From Raphanus sativus (taxonomy: Eukaryota; Streptophyta; Magnoliopsida; Brassicales; Brassicaceae): a DNA stretch of 64,000 nucleotides. The notes beneath the pieces were generated by a model. The model saw only the letters and a program-made list of their open reading frames with translations. It had not been told where the DNA came from and searched no databases. The stretch covers positions 38,953,848 through 39,017,847 of the forward strand of contig NC_079512.1 of NCBI RefSeq assembly GCF_000801105.2, read 5' to 3'. Both the position numbers and the translations under genes were made by a program. Positions 1 through 11,006 of this stretch are shown here, piece by piece; position 1 is the first letter of the stretch, and each line of letters starts with the position of its first letter.

Positions 1-104
1 TTTACCACCACTAAGTACACATTTTCAAAAATACCTTATTTATTAAAATGTTAAAGATTCTTATATCTTTGTTTTTATATGCTTTTCAAAATTTTAATCC
101 AAAA

Positions 105-350
105 TTCTAAATCCTAAACCCCAAATTCTAAACCCTAAACCCTAAATCTTCAACTTTAAACCCTAAACCCTAAACTATATACCCTAAATTCAATATCCTA
201 AACCCTAAACCCTGAAACCTCAACTATAAACCCTAAATCCCCAACTCTAAACCCTAAACTTTATACCCTAAACCCTAAAACATCAAATCTAAACACTAAA
301 CATAAAATCTAAACCCTAAATCCTAAACGTTCAAATCTAAACCCTTCATT
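105..350. repeat. Degenerate telomere-like (CCCTAAA) array, interstitial
   Basis: CCCTAAA-type heptamers recur many times over about 245 bp, with runs of two to three perfect units separated by AT-rich variants. The flank at 355-425 (GTGGTAAAAGTGG, GTGGTACTATG) and the first 40 bases share short words in inverted orientation, so the array may be the inner part of a mobile element cut by the window edge. It is not a chromosome end, because the units are degenerate and ordinary sequence follows. Confidence 0.75.
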
Positions 351-794
351 AAAAATAGTGGTAAAAGTGGTTAGTGTAAACATGAAAAGTGGTACTATGA
401 AAATGGTATTTTTGGCAATTTCTCAAAAACGTTTCAACTAAAACCATGTAAAGTTAATAAAATAATTTCGAGTTGTTGAACACCCCCCACCTAAATTATA
501 TTTAAATACAGTTTTCAGTTGTAGAAAACTCTCAATAACACAAATAATATCGAAAATCCAAATATATAAAACCACGTAAATATAGATATTTGTTTCTATC
601 TATTTTGATTGTTTGATCAAAAAAAAAAATTCTATCTATTTTGATATCTCGCCAAAAAACCTAGCCGTCCTCAAAAAGGCACGGTATCCGAGGCGAACTT
701 CACCTTCGATTTTCTTCTTTTTCTTGTTTGTATGTGTTCTTCTCACATCTTATGTGCCTCTTTTGTCCTTTTAATTTTTTTTGTTGCTTTGTTG

Positions 795-1110
795 GGTAGA
801 GATCTCATCTAATCTATCGACTGAGACGGAAACAGAACCATATGAAACTCCTGCTTTCTTGTTCAAGATCTTCCCAATGTACGAACCTAAAATCTCACCG
901 GCTCCTTGTCCAATGAACCATTTCCCTAAGTGAATGACCAGCTCTGCTTAGCTATGGTGTGAGTAAAGCATCAGATCAAGTAGTTGTAGTTCAGATTTCG
1001 CCAGATCCAAGAATCTTGGTTTCTCTGCACATGAAGTTCAATCTCCTCGGGCGATGGAGTATTTTTTGCGGACTTGCAGATTCCACTCCCTCCATTGGCG
1101 TACTTTGGTC
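795..1110 (-). pseudogene. Decayed coding fragment, unidentified
   Basis: On the minus strand a run reads like protein (HLGKWFIGQGAGEILGSYIG followed by KILNKKAG). It continues upstream after one stop as KPRFLDLAKSELQLLDLMLY. Further upstream, to about 1200, the same frame is broken by several stops. No start codon or splice sites hold the pieces together, so this looks like a relic. I do not recognise the family. The plus-strand frames over the same bases look like shadows. Confidence 0.25.
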
Positions 1111-2483
1111 TATGGTGGCGAACAACAGTAACTACTTCACGTCAAGACAATGGTCATTATCACCTCCAAATCCGAAACTGATAAAGCTCCTACCACCATT
1201 ATCATACCACATGACGTGTTCAGTGGGTTATTTTTGAGAGCCCTCACAAGATGTACGGAGCGTTTTATTCAACAGCTACTTGCTAGGTTCTTTTTGTGTT
1301 CAGGAATACATCTTTATCAACTATCCCTGTTTTTAAGGCAATGTTCAATATCAGTTCCAACTCTGAGGTGTCTAAAACTAGAATCATCAAGCCCTTTAAA
1401 ACTATCCTTTGTGGATAAACTTAGTCAAATTTTCTCTCGATAGGGTCTAAAAAAATCTTTCTCCATCTCCTCAGAGAATCCTTCCTCCACAATCCTTCAA
1501 TTCAAGTGTTGGCACCAATAATTGTTCAATGGGTTGTTTAACCAAATTTTGCATTATGGGCATATTATAAACTTCCTCCTTTGGGGAGAGACCAGATTCT
1601 TCCTTTTTGGAGAGATCACTTTCAACACTTTAATCCACACTAGAGAGAACTCTTCCATCAACCTTCTCCATCATAGAAAAAGTCATTCGGTTAAGCTTGA
1701 TGTAATCATTGGTTGCACAAAAAAAATATTTATTTTGGTTAATAAAATTCCACAACCTTATCACCAGGCCATAACTAAAGTGTAAATAAAATAAGTTCCC
1801 AAAAAATAGTTTAGATAGTCCAAATAGATTATTCACAGCTATCCGACCAAAAAAAAAAGATTATTCACAGCTAAATAATTTGACATTGGACAAATATGTT
1901 TCATTTACGGAGTATCTAAAATATTTCTCAGCTACAGACAATATCGAATATATCAAGGTGATATTTGTATTGATTGTGTTGGTGGCCGAGATATTATAAC
2001 AACTACAGTGAAGACTAATTTTATGTTGTTAATGTATACAACTACGATAACCCAAATCTTTTTCAAATAAAAAATCTATCACCAGCAGAATAATAAGATC
2101 ATGGGGGCTTTCGATTAATTCAATATCATATAGTTTGGAGCTATGGACACTTGTATAATAACATCATGGTCACTTGTATAATCTCATCTCATTGAGTATA
2201 GTCCAAACTCCTGATAACACGACCATATTTTAGTAAGTTTATTACGAAATAATCAAAGAATAGGGAAGTAATTAGACAACCAGCAGTTCTTAATATTGTT
2301 ATTGGAAACCAGTGAAAGGATATCTGCAAAAAAAAATTGGGGGAAATGTAGCTTAACTAATGTTATATATGACCACGAAAAGCTATAATCATTTGGTAAT
2401 ACATCAAACTTGTATCTAATTTTTTAAAATCTTTGAAGTTAATAAATAAATAAACAAACAAACAAATAAATAAAAAATAAATA
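1111..2483. other. Intergenic, no gene seen
   Basis: Several short open frames are present, but none has composition, splice sites or motifs that suggest coding. The tail (about 2440-2480) is a simple AAATA/AACA repeat directly before a Helitron. Confidence 0.5.
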
Positions 2484-3208
2484 TCCCCTAGACTATATTT
2501 GAGAAGTGATTTTGCCACATGTCCTCTCTACAATCATTCTCACAAAAATAATATGACATGGCTAATAAAATTGATGACATGTCTTATAGATTAATATGAC
2601 ATGGACAATTATATTTAAGATTAATTTATATTTTGGTAATTTTCTTAAAATATGGTAATAATTCATATATTACATTTATTGTCGATTTACATTTTTTTTT
2701 AGAATATGATAATAACTCATAAATCATCATTAAAATAAATATATTCAACTATGACATTTCAAATTTCGAAATATAAATTAAATTATAAAATTTTCAAAAA
2801 TATATACATTTTTCAGAAAATTATTAAATTTTAAAATCAAATTAAATCATAAAATCATTAGTTTCTTACATATATCTACAATTTTTATAATTACTTTTTA
2901 ATTTTAAATTTTGATAATTATGAAAATTTTACATATTTATTTAATATACTTAATTAAAATAAATAGATATAAAAATCTATCTAAGATTATAATTTTAAAT
3001 ATAAACATGCACATTCTTAAATATAATTTAAAATAAACAAAATTATTTTTATCTTAATTCTAATGTTTATTTAAATCAAATTTAATATTATAATATTGAT
3101 AAGAAAAGAAAATTTACAATATTAATTAAAAATTAATATAATTTATATTTATCTATTAAAAATATTTTTTTAAAAAAATTACTTTACATGGTGCAGGAAA
3201 ACACCTAG
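2484..3208 (+). mobile_element. Non-autonomous Helitron, 725 bp (family A)
   Basis: The element starts with TCCCCTAGACTATATTTGAG after a host A. It ends with a short hairpin (GGTG...CACC) followed directly by CTAG, with a host T next. The A|TC...CTAG|T arrangement is the Helitron signature. The interior is AT-rich and non-coding. A related element in inverse orientation lies at 57081-58465 and shares both ends and the internal ATGACATG and GACATGTCATCAAT words. No Rep/helicase coding is present, so it depends on an autonomous partner elsewhere. Confidence 0.7.
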
Positions 3209-4132
3209 TATATATATATATATATATATATAAAGCCGTTAGACATACACATTCCTAAAAAAGTTTAGTTTGTTTCGTTTTACATAGACAAAACGTCTTT
3301 GTTACATAGACGGATCTTTATTTTTTCTTTTTAATTTTTTTGTTTGTACTGCATAATACATTTGTGAAAGTTAGTCCTATTATATTCAATTATTTTTGTG
3401 GCTGTTAACAATTTATTGATGTCATATGAATAAATAAACATCAGAGAAGTACACATGCACTGGTGTTTGTTTTTATTTTTTATAAATAAATATTTATTTG
3501 TATAAGTAATAGTATATATTCTAAAATATATCCGTTTAGATAATTTTTAATATGATATTTTAAACACAATAATTTAATAGTTTATATTAGTAATTTTATT
3601 TTGTCTTGTAAATCATCAATTATATCATCTCTATTTTTAGAATATGATATCTATATCTGCAAAATATATTTTTATATTTTTATGAATCAAAATTTTATAA
3701 TAATGTATAATCAAATTATCGTATATGATATTTAAATATATGGTGCCATATATTTTATACTTTTCAACATTTTTAAAAAATAAATATATTATATAAATGA
3801 TTATTTATATGACTTTTATTTTAGTTATTACTAATGGATAACAAAAATAATTTTATATCTTTAAAAATAACTATTTACAGATAAGTTTATTAATTATTTC
3901 CAAACACAAACATATATAATAAAATAGGAATAGACAAAGAATATTAAAAGTTATGTTTATCGATTATTGTTTCCATGATTTTTTAGTTATAATTTAATTT
4001 TGGAAATATATTAATTTAAAGTGATGACAATAAATCCTTAAAGTAGGTTAATTAATAACTTTAGTAACATACCATTGTAAATAAGTTAAAAATGAAAATA
4101 TATTTTATTTTTATTACTCTTTTAATAATATA
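3209..4132. other. AT-rich intergenic sequence with TA microsatellite
   Basis: It begins with a (TA)n run (3209-3232) immediately after the Helitron end. The rest is AT-rich and holds no convincing coding frame. Confidence 0.5.
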
Positions 4133-4582
4133 CTAGATTCTGACCCGCCTTTTGAGAGGGCGGTATATTTTTTATTTTACCTTTTTGAGAAATTTAATTT
4201 TTATATTTGTGTGTTTTAATCATATTTGCGTTTAATATTAATTTAATTTAGTAAATTTTGATAAATATATTAAATATGTCAAGTTGTATAACTATACATT
4301 TGTGCAAAATATATATAAGAGATTATTTTAAAACTTTATTCTTAAAGTTTGCAATATATTATATTTATAATAGTTTCCTAACATAATTAGTCAAGAATAT
4401 TCTGTAGCTAAAAAGCCCGATTCAGAATCGACTCGAAAATCCAAGTCTCGTACTCTGTTAGACTTGACCTATATACTCGAACGGTTCTTAAAATGTGATA
4501 TCCGAAAACCAATATCAAACCTAACCCGCACCGAAAACTGAATTTTTTTTTTGAAAAATGTCTTAAGAAAATAATTTTAATA

Positions 4583-5051
4583 TCTAATCTATTAAAACAG
4601 CAACATGACCTATTGATATGAGTGTAGTCAAACTATTTTAATACAATTATTAGATTATGACCCTCCTTCAAAAGGGAGTATTTATTTTTCCTTTTACATT
4701 TTTATTTTTTTTATTAAGGATGAATATATTTTTTTGTTTTATGCTTTAGAAAATTAATTTTTATATTTGTGTTTTTAGTTATATTTGTATTTTTCTTTGT
4801 ATTATATTTTTATTAAAAGGATTTAATAGTTATATTAAAATAGTTAGATCACACTTATATCAATAGGTCATGTTCATGTTTTAATGCAATAGATTAAGAT
4901 CTCTTATTAATTATGTAAGAAAATATTTTACACAAATATGATAACAAAAAAACACGAATATGATTTAGAAACACAAATATGAAAATTATTTTTTTTTTAA
5001 AAATGTAAAACAAAAATATACCCGCCCTTTGAAGGGCGGATCAGAATCTAG
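4583..5051 (+). mobile_element. Plus-strand Helitron nested in 4133-6021
   Basis: The 5' end is TCTAATCTATTAAAACAGCA after a host A. The 3' end is a strong hairpin (GCCCTTTGAAGGGC, about 5023-5036) followed by a short spacer and CTAG at 5048-5051, then a host T. Its middle is occupied by an oppositely oriented copy of the same family (4650-4899), so the whole 469 bp is close to palindromic. Confidence 0.6.
4650..4899 (-). mobile_element. Innermost Helitron copy, inverted, about 250 bp
   Basis: Read on the minus strand, the 5' end (TCTTAATCTATTGCATTAAA) and the following 'ACATGACCTATTGATAT' match the plus-strand element around it. The 3' end (GGGTCATAATCTAA) is a mutated form of the hairpin-plus-CTAG terminus, with TTAG in place of CTAG on the plus strand. 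Confidence 0.5.
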
Positions 5052-5059
5052 TATTCTGT

Positions 5060-5093
<34 letters not shown>

Positions 5094-6021
5094 AATGGGT
5101 TAATATGTTCTTCATTAACTTTAAGTATATTCCCATTTAATAAATAATTGTTAATCAATTAACCTATTTAAAACCCGTTAAACTAAAACCCGTCATTTTT
5201 ACCGTCTAGAGTAACCATTAAACGAAAACACTATGTATGGATGGGTTGTGAGGTCCCATATTGACTATAACTGGTCTCTTTGTAAGTATATATTTTTATA
5301 AATAATAATTCCATAATAATATCAACTTAAATAATTTTAGTAGTCTTAAATTTACTTCCAAAAATATACTTTGTAGATCATAAATTTAAATCTAGTATAT
5401 TTATGTACTAAATATAAGTTTGATATTTGTTGTTTGTTGTCTTATACATAGCCCATAAAATAGGATTTTATAAATGGCTATAGAAGGTGGTTACGTACGC
5501 TTTTTAAATGCAGTTATATTTAGTTATATGTAATGTTATTCAGTTTTATTTTAGATGCAGTTATATTTAATGTCACTCAGTTATAGATGCAGTTAAATTT
5601 TTAATGTGGACACAACATTTTATCAATTGATCATATCGTTGTTTTAATAGTATTGATGTTAGTGCCAAAATATATCAATATTAATAGGTTTTGGCATTCT
5701 ATATCAACATTATTTAACTTTGGAATGTGTAAACCGAAATTAATTTGAAAATGTTAATATTGCAGTACGTATTTATTGTCTTTCGTACCTAGTAATTAAT
5801 GTTTTAAATTATATAGTAGAATAAACCAAAGAAGTGGTTAAGATCTGATTTTTAAAAAATGCAACGATTTCACCTCAAAAAATAAAAGTGGTGATTTTAG
5901 TTAAAAATAAAAGCATTAAATAAAATGCTTAGATTAAAAAATAATGCAGTGGTATTCTCTTGTAAATACTTTCAAATATTAAGAACACCTTAAAAAGGAC
6001 CTTGTATTTTAATAGTATAGA

Positions 6022-8416
6022 TAGACGGCTCCTATATAAAGCAAATACAATGCATTTTTTTACAATGCATATTTTCTATGCGAATCAACACTTATGCTTG
6101 AAATATACTTTAAAAATAAAAAAAATTATCTTTAACGAATTTGAATAAAAATTAACCGAGCACAAATGCTTCGTGGAGCATAAATGAACAAAGCAAGAAC
6201 CCGCAAAACGAATCAAAATTTTCTTTAATTATGACAAATCAGCGAAACAACGCTGACTATAGATTATTCTTACACAGTGAATATGTTCAACGAATTCATT
6301 TTTTAATGTATACGCATGAAATGAAACATATACTCATAAAAATTGAAAGGGCAAGGCAGACAATATGAAATCTTTTTAGTCAAAAAAAAAAAGACAATAT
6401 GAAATCTTTTACATTTTGGTTACATATAATAATTGATTGAACAATAATGGTGATGGATAGTATTGGTGAACTACGATAATGTCGAGAACTTATACACATT
6501 TACAGATATTTGGCTATTTAACTTTCTTGACTGATTTAATTTGCATATCTATTCTATCAGAAAGAAAAATCACAATTTCTCTTTACACGTGATTTCTTAA
6601 AAAGTGGACATTTTTAAAAATCATGTTTTATTTATTTTTAATATCATTTTGGCATATTATTAAGATATCACACGTCTTATATAATAGACTATAATAACAA
6701 CTTCACCAATAAACCCGGTTTGGTTTATTAAATATGTTTTCAATAAACATGTTATTTTTTAATAGAGAAAAACATGTTAACACGTTTTAAAAATCATTTA
6801 TTTATTTGCTAAAATATTTTTCAACAGATTTGTTAAAATAAATATTATATTGAAAATGAAAAGATATCATGATTAAAATATTTTATATTATTAGATTTAA
6901 TGAAGTTCACGTTGATTTTAATACATGTATTATAATAATTTGTTAATATTAAGCTGCTTCATAAACATATTATATTTTAAACATAAATACTTAAAAATAA
7001 AATATAACAATTTAATATAGTTTATCATATTTAGCTCGATATAAATAATTTCTCTTACAATTATTTATTATGATTATACAATAGATAAAACATGATTAAA
7101 TTTATATTTTTAATTTAAATTTTATGAAATATATTAATGTATAATAATATTTCATAAATAATTTCGAATTAGTGAAAATATTTACATATAATGTTTGAAA
7201 ATTATAATCTTGTTAAAATATTTCAAAAAGATTGGTTAGAGTTTTTAAAATATATATTTATATTTAAAATGAAAAGATATTATGATTAAAGTTGTTAAAA
7301 ATTATATATATTATTAATCTTAGTAAAATACATTTTATAAAAATTAAAAGATGGTCCAAATTAAAAAATCACACGTGATATAAGTAATGACTTCTATTTT
7401 AATATATAAGATATAACATTCGAAACGATATATTGAACATTTTTAAGTACATCCTAAACCACCCGTTGTATACTTTCTTAGTACTATATGCATAAACCAT
7501 ACATTATAAAATCCAATTAACCAACACAATAATCGATATGTATAATACAATATTTATATCAAAATATTTTATGTGTGATTTTTTGGTCAGTTCATTATAA
7601 GACTTACTATATTTTTTAAAAAATATCCAAATCGGTGACCTGCATATTAGGATCCTAAAAATCAGTTGTAACATACGAATATTCTTAAACAACACCGTTT
7701 TGACCCCGACAAACAATCTAGATTAAATATTCATAATGTTATCCTTTGACACTTTAAAATCTCACCTTTCAGCTATGAATAATTTTTTTCTTACATTAAT
7801 TAAGCCAAAACATCCTTAAAAACATTTAACATACTCACAAAAAAATATAAGAATATTCATTCATCGTCAAAAACAATAATAAAACTTTTCTAAAACAAAA
7901 TGATTTATCTTCTAAAAAACCATACATTGATTATCTCAGTCAAAAAAAAAAAATCCTCATAATGTATCTATAAATATTGTAACAATCAAATAATTTCAAA
8001 ATTACAAAATCACGAAATACCTTAACCACTCACACAATATCTATTTTTAAAACATATCCATAATCGTTATATATTATCTATAGATAAATTCTAAATTCAT
8101 TTATTATTAACATAAGGTATTGCTATGTGAATATTATAAGGGAAAATTAAGATTTTGAAATACCTAAACAATTCACGTTAAGAAAATAAACATAGTTTGT
8201 TTTGCGTCAAAAAAAACTTTGTGTATCAACAAAATTAAACTCAAAAACTAATTAAGTGAGGTCCAATATATCTTTTCTAGATAGGCCTTTTATTTTTAGC
8301 ACAATTATGTTTACACTAAAAAGATATAACTTATTATTATTTTGTATTTTATGATTTCTGGTTTTGAATTAAACTTTTACAACATTTATTACTAAATAAA
8401 ATATAAAATAAATTAG

Positions 8417-8447
<31 letters not shown>

Positions 8448-10905
8448 AAAACATAGCAAATCCAAAACTATGAAAACATATGTGTTTTTATTTGAATAGA
8501 TGTATTATATACAAAACTATCCAAATGGTATGCTTTATATATAAAATATACTAAATAAAAATGACTTATATAACATATAAATTTAGTTTTTAAACATCAA
8601 TAACATGTGTATCAAGAAATACAATGTACAAACAATTAAAACATAAAACAACAATTGTTGTGAAATATAAAAAAAATATTTGAGCGTTTGCGTGGATCAA
8701 AATCTAGTTATTACCTTTAAAATTATGCAAAGAATGTAGTTTTTAAGATTTCCTTACCTATCTGAAACATAAGCCTATTTTTTTTAACAATTTATTATGT
8801 TTTATGTAACTATTTACAGAAATGATGTTATACATCAATGTAGTAATATAATTTAGTAAAATATAACACATAATCTTTAGCCAGTGTGGTATATGTATTT
8901 TCTTTAAGATGTAACAGCTACAGATCTTAAGTTCATATTTTTCCTAATATCCAAAATCGGTTTTAAAAAAATCATATTTATAGAATAATACTCCATATCA
9001 AAAATCTTTTATAAGCTTCTATACACAAATCAGTGATTCATAAACACATATACTTTTTTTTCAAAATGATATATGTTTAGAAAATTATACAAAATAGTTA
9101 ATTATAAAATAATGCATTTATAATGAAAAATTAACATGTTTTCTTAATATATATAAAAAAATTAAAACATACATATTTTTAAACATAAAAAGTATCATAT
9201 AAAATAACAATATAAAATAACACAATATATCTTAGAAAATCTTATTTTATTGAATAAAAATTTAGTGGATAATGTTATTCATTTCATACAAATCTTTAAC
9301 AAACGAAGTATACATATATTATAAATATGGTAAGGAATTCTATTTTGAATATACAAGATTCAAGTGAACAGTGTTATTTACATCAATCTAAATTAATATA
9401 TATATATAAGATTATCTATGTTACTTTGTGGAAATCATATTTTTCAAACATCAAGTAAAAAGTTTGTACTGACTACTGGACTAGGTAGTTAAAAGTTCTA
9501 ACCACTTGAGCATAAGTGTTTAACTGAAGCGATGTTTTATATTTTTAATGTAAAACTAAAGTTTCTTTCATCAGAATTCTGAAGTGTTTTTGATTATCAG
9601 GGGAATTGTTTTAAGTTATACATAAATACTGTTTCGTGATTTTTAATCTGTATGCAGTTTTTTGAAACATTGCTTATTGTATAATTAAGTAATAAATAAT
9701 AATATTTTGTCATATTTCAAGTTATGATAAAAATACTTAATTATATGTTAATTTTTGAGAACCAAGTTTTAAAATTAATCCGGATCACCGATTTTCAGTC
9801 AGTTTTACCGGCTTTTCTCAAATCCGGATCTTAAATCGAACTGGACTTGATTTTTTCAGCGAGCTACGGTCGGACCGGTTTGACCGGCCGGTCCGATGTG
9901 GTTTTCAAAACACTACTCTTTTGTGTTATCTTTGAGTGTTCTTAATAAAACAAAGATCTTCCTTTGTATTATAAATCATCCTTACTCATCCTTAGATAAT
10001 TTATTTATATACTTTTTATCCTAAACATATGTCTTTGTATCTACTATGTTTTTGTAAATTAAGGGTTTAACTAGTGTAATCATAGCGATTATGGGCGTTC
10101 GCGGATACGAGTGATTACGGTTTTAAACGTTTTAATAGATTTGTAAGACTGGTACATCAGTTAGAAATTAGTACATTTGCGGAATATTTATGATTGGTTA
10201 ACCATCAAATCAGCAACGGTTACATAATAAATTAACAATATTTATATTTTATATAATTATAAATTTTGATAATTATAGAAAATATTTTTTTTAAATAAAT
10301 AAATATAAATATTATTTATTTTATTGAATATCTTTAATTTTAACTTTATATTGCTTTTAGAAAAAAAAACTAAAAAATTATTCTCCCGCAACCGCAAATA
10401 CTATCTGAAACCAATTTTTGAATTTGAAAAATTTAAAGAAACTTCAAACAATTTATAATATTTTCTCTGATTATTGTAAAATGTCAAACAATCGTTATTA
10501 ATCGTGAAAGCTGTATTTGCGAGTGGTAGCGGAAAATTTTCGTGTCCCCTTCAAAATGGATTGTATTTACTAAACTTTTTTTTCCAACATACATAACGTC
10601 TTTTCCCAATATACGTAACTCTTTTTTTTCTTCTTAACATATACGTATCTCTTCTTTCCGATAAACAATTCAACCGTATTGTTCTTATTTCGTCCTTTTT
10701 AACTTACTAAAAGACGAAAGGAGAGCAAAAACAAAATGTTCACTAATAAACAGTTGTCTATCTGTTCTAATACTTACGCCTAGGACGTGTTTCGAGTAAA
10801 AGACAAATAAATAATCTTATGGAATACCCTCATCACATTAAATAAAACACGATAGGAGATTAAAAAAAATACATGATCATGTTCAAGATCAAATCTGACG
10901 CAAAT
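6022..10905. other. Long AT-rich, repeat-derived intergenic block
   Basis: I see no gene. Isolated Helitron-like termini occur: a minus-strand 5' end near 7411 (TCTTATATATTAAAATAGAA), a plus-strand 3' end at 8704-8707 (GATCAAAATCTAG then T), and a possible minus-strand 5' end near 9411. None could be paired with confidence. A (TA)n microsatellite lies at 8418-8442. At about 9780-9905 there is a GC-rich island with repeated CCGGTC/GACCGG words. The minus-strand frame at 7504-7716 has no supporting features. Confidence 0.5.
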
Positions 10906-10910
10906 ACTTC

Positions 10911-10920
10911 TCTATAAATA
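10911..10920 (+). promoter_or_regulatory. TATA box of the first CYP81F gene
   Basis: TCTATAAATA lies about 90 bp before the ATG at 11007, a normal spacing for a plant TATA box plus a 50-60 nt leader. Confidence 0.6.
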
Positions 10921-11006
10921 CCATAACGTGGAAGTATCAATCTCATAATTTCCACGACGCAATCACTAACAAACTCATTAGAAAAAAAAGAAAGAAAGAA
11001 ACGAAG

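Larger units (their letters stand above)
4133..6021 (-). mobile_element. Minus-strand Helitron, outer element of a nest
   Basis: On the minus strand the 5' end reads TCTATACTATTAAAATACAA, at 6021 going left, after a host A. The 3' end at 4133 has a GC hairpin (CCGCCC...GGCGGG), a short spacer and CTAG, then a host T. The interior contains a second Helitron at 4583-5051 and a TA microsatellite at about 5063-5091. The pairing of these two termini is inferred: they are the nearest compatible ends. Confidence 0.5.

Noticed and set aside
105..350. True telomere
   Set aside because: Units are degenerate, mixed with unrelated sequence, and the DNA continues as normal genic sequence.
1522..1836. Overlapping small frames on both strands
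   Set aside because: No start context, composition or homology; consistent with chance in AT-rich DNA.
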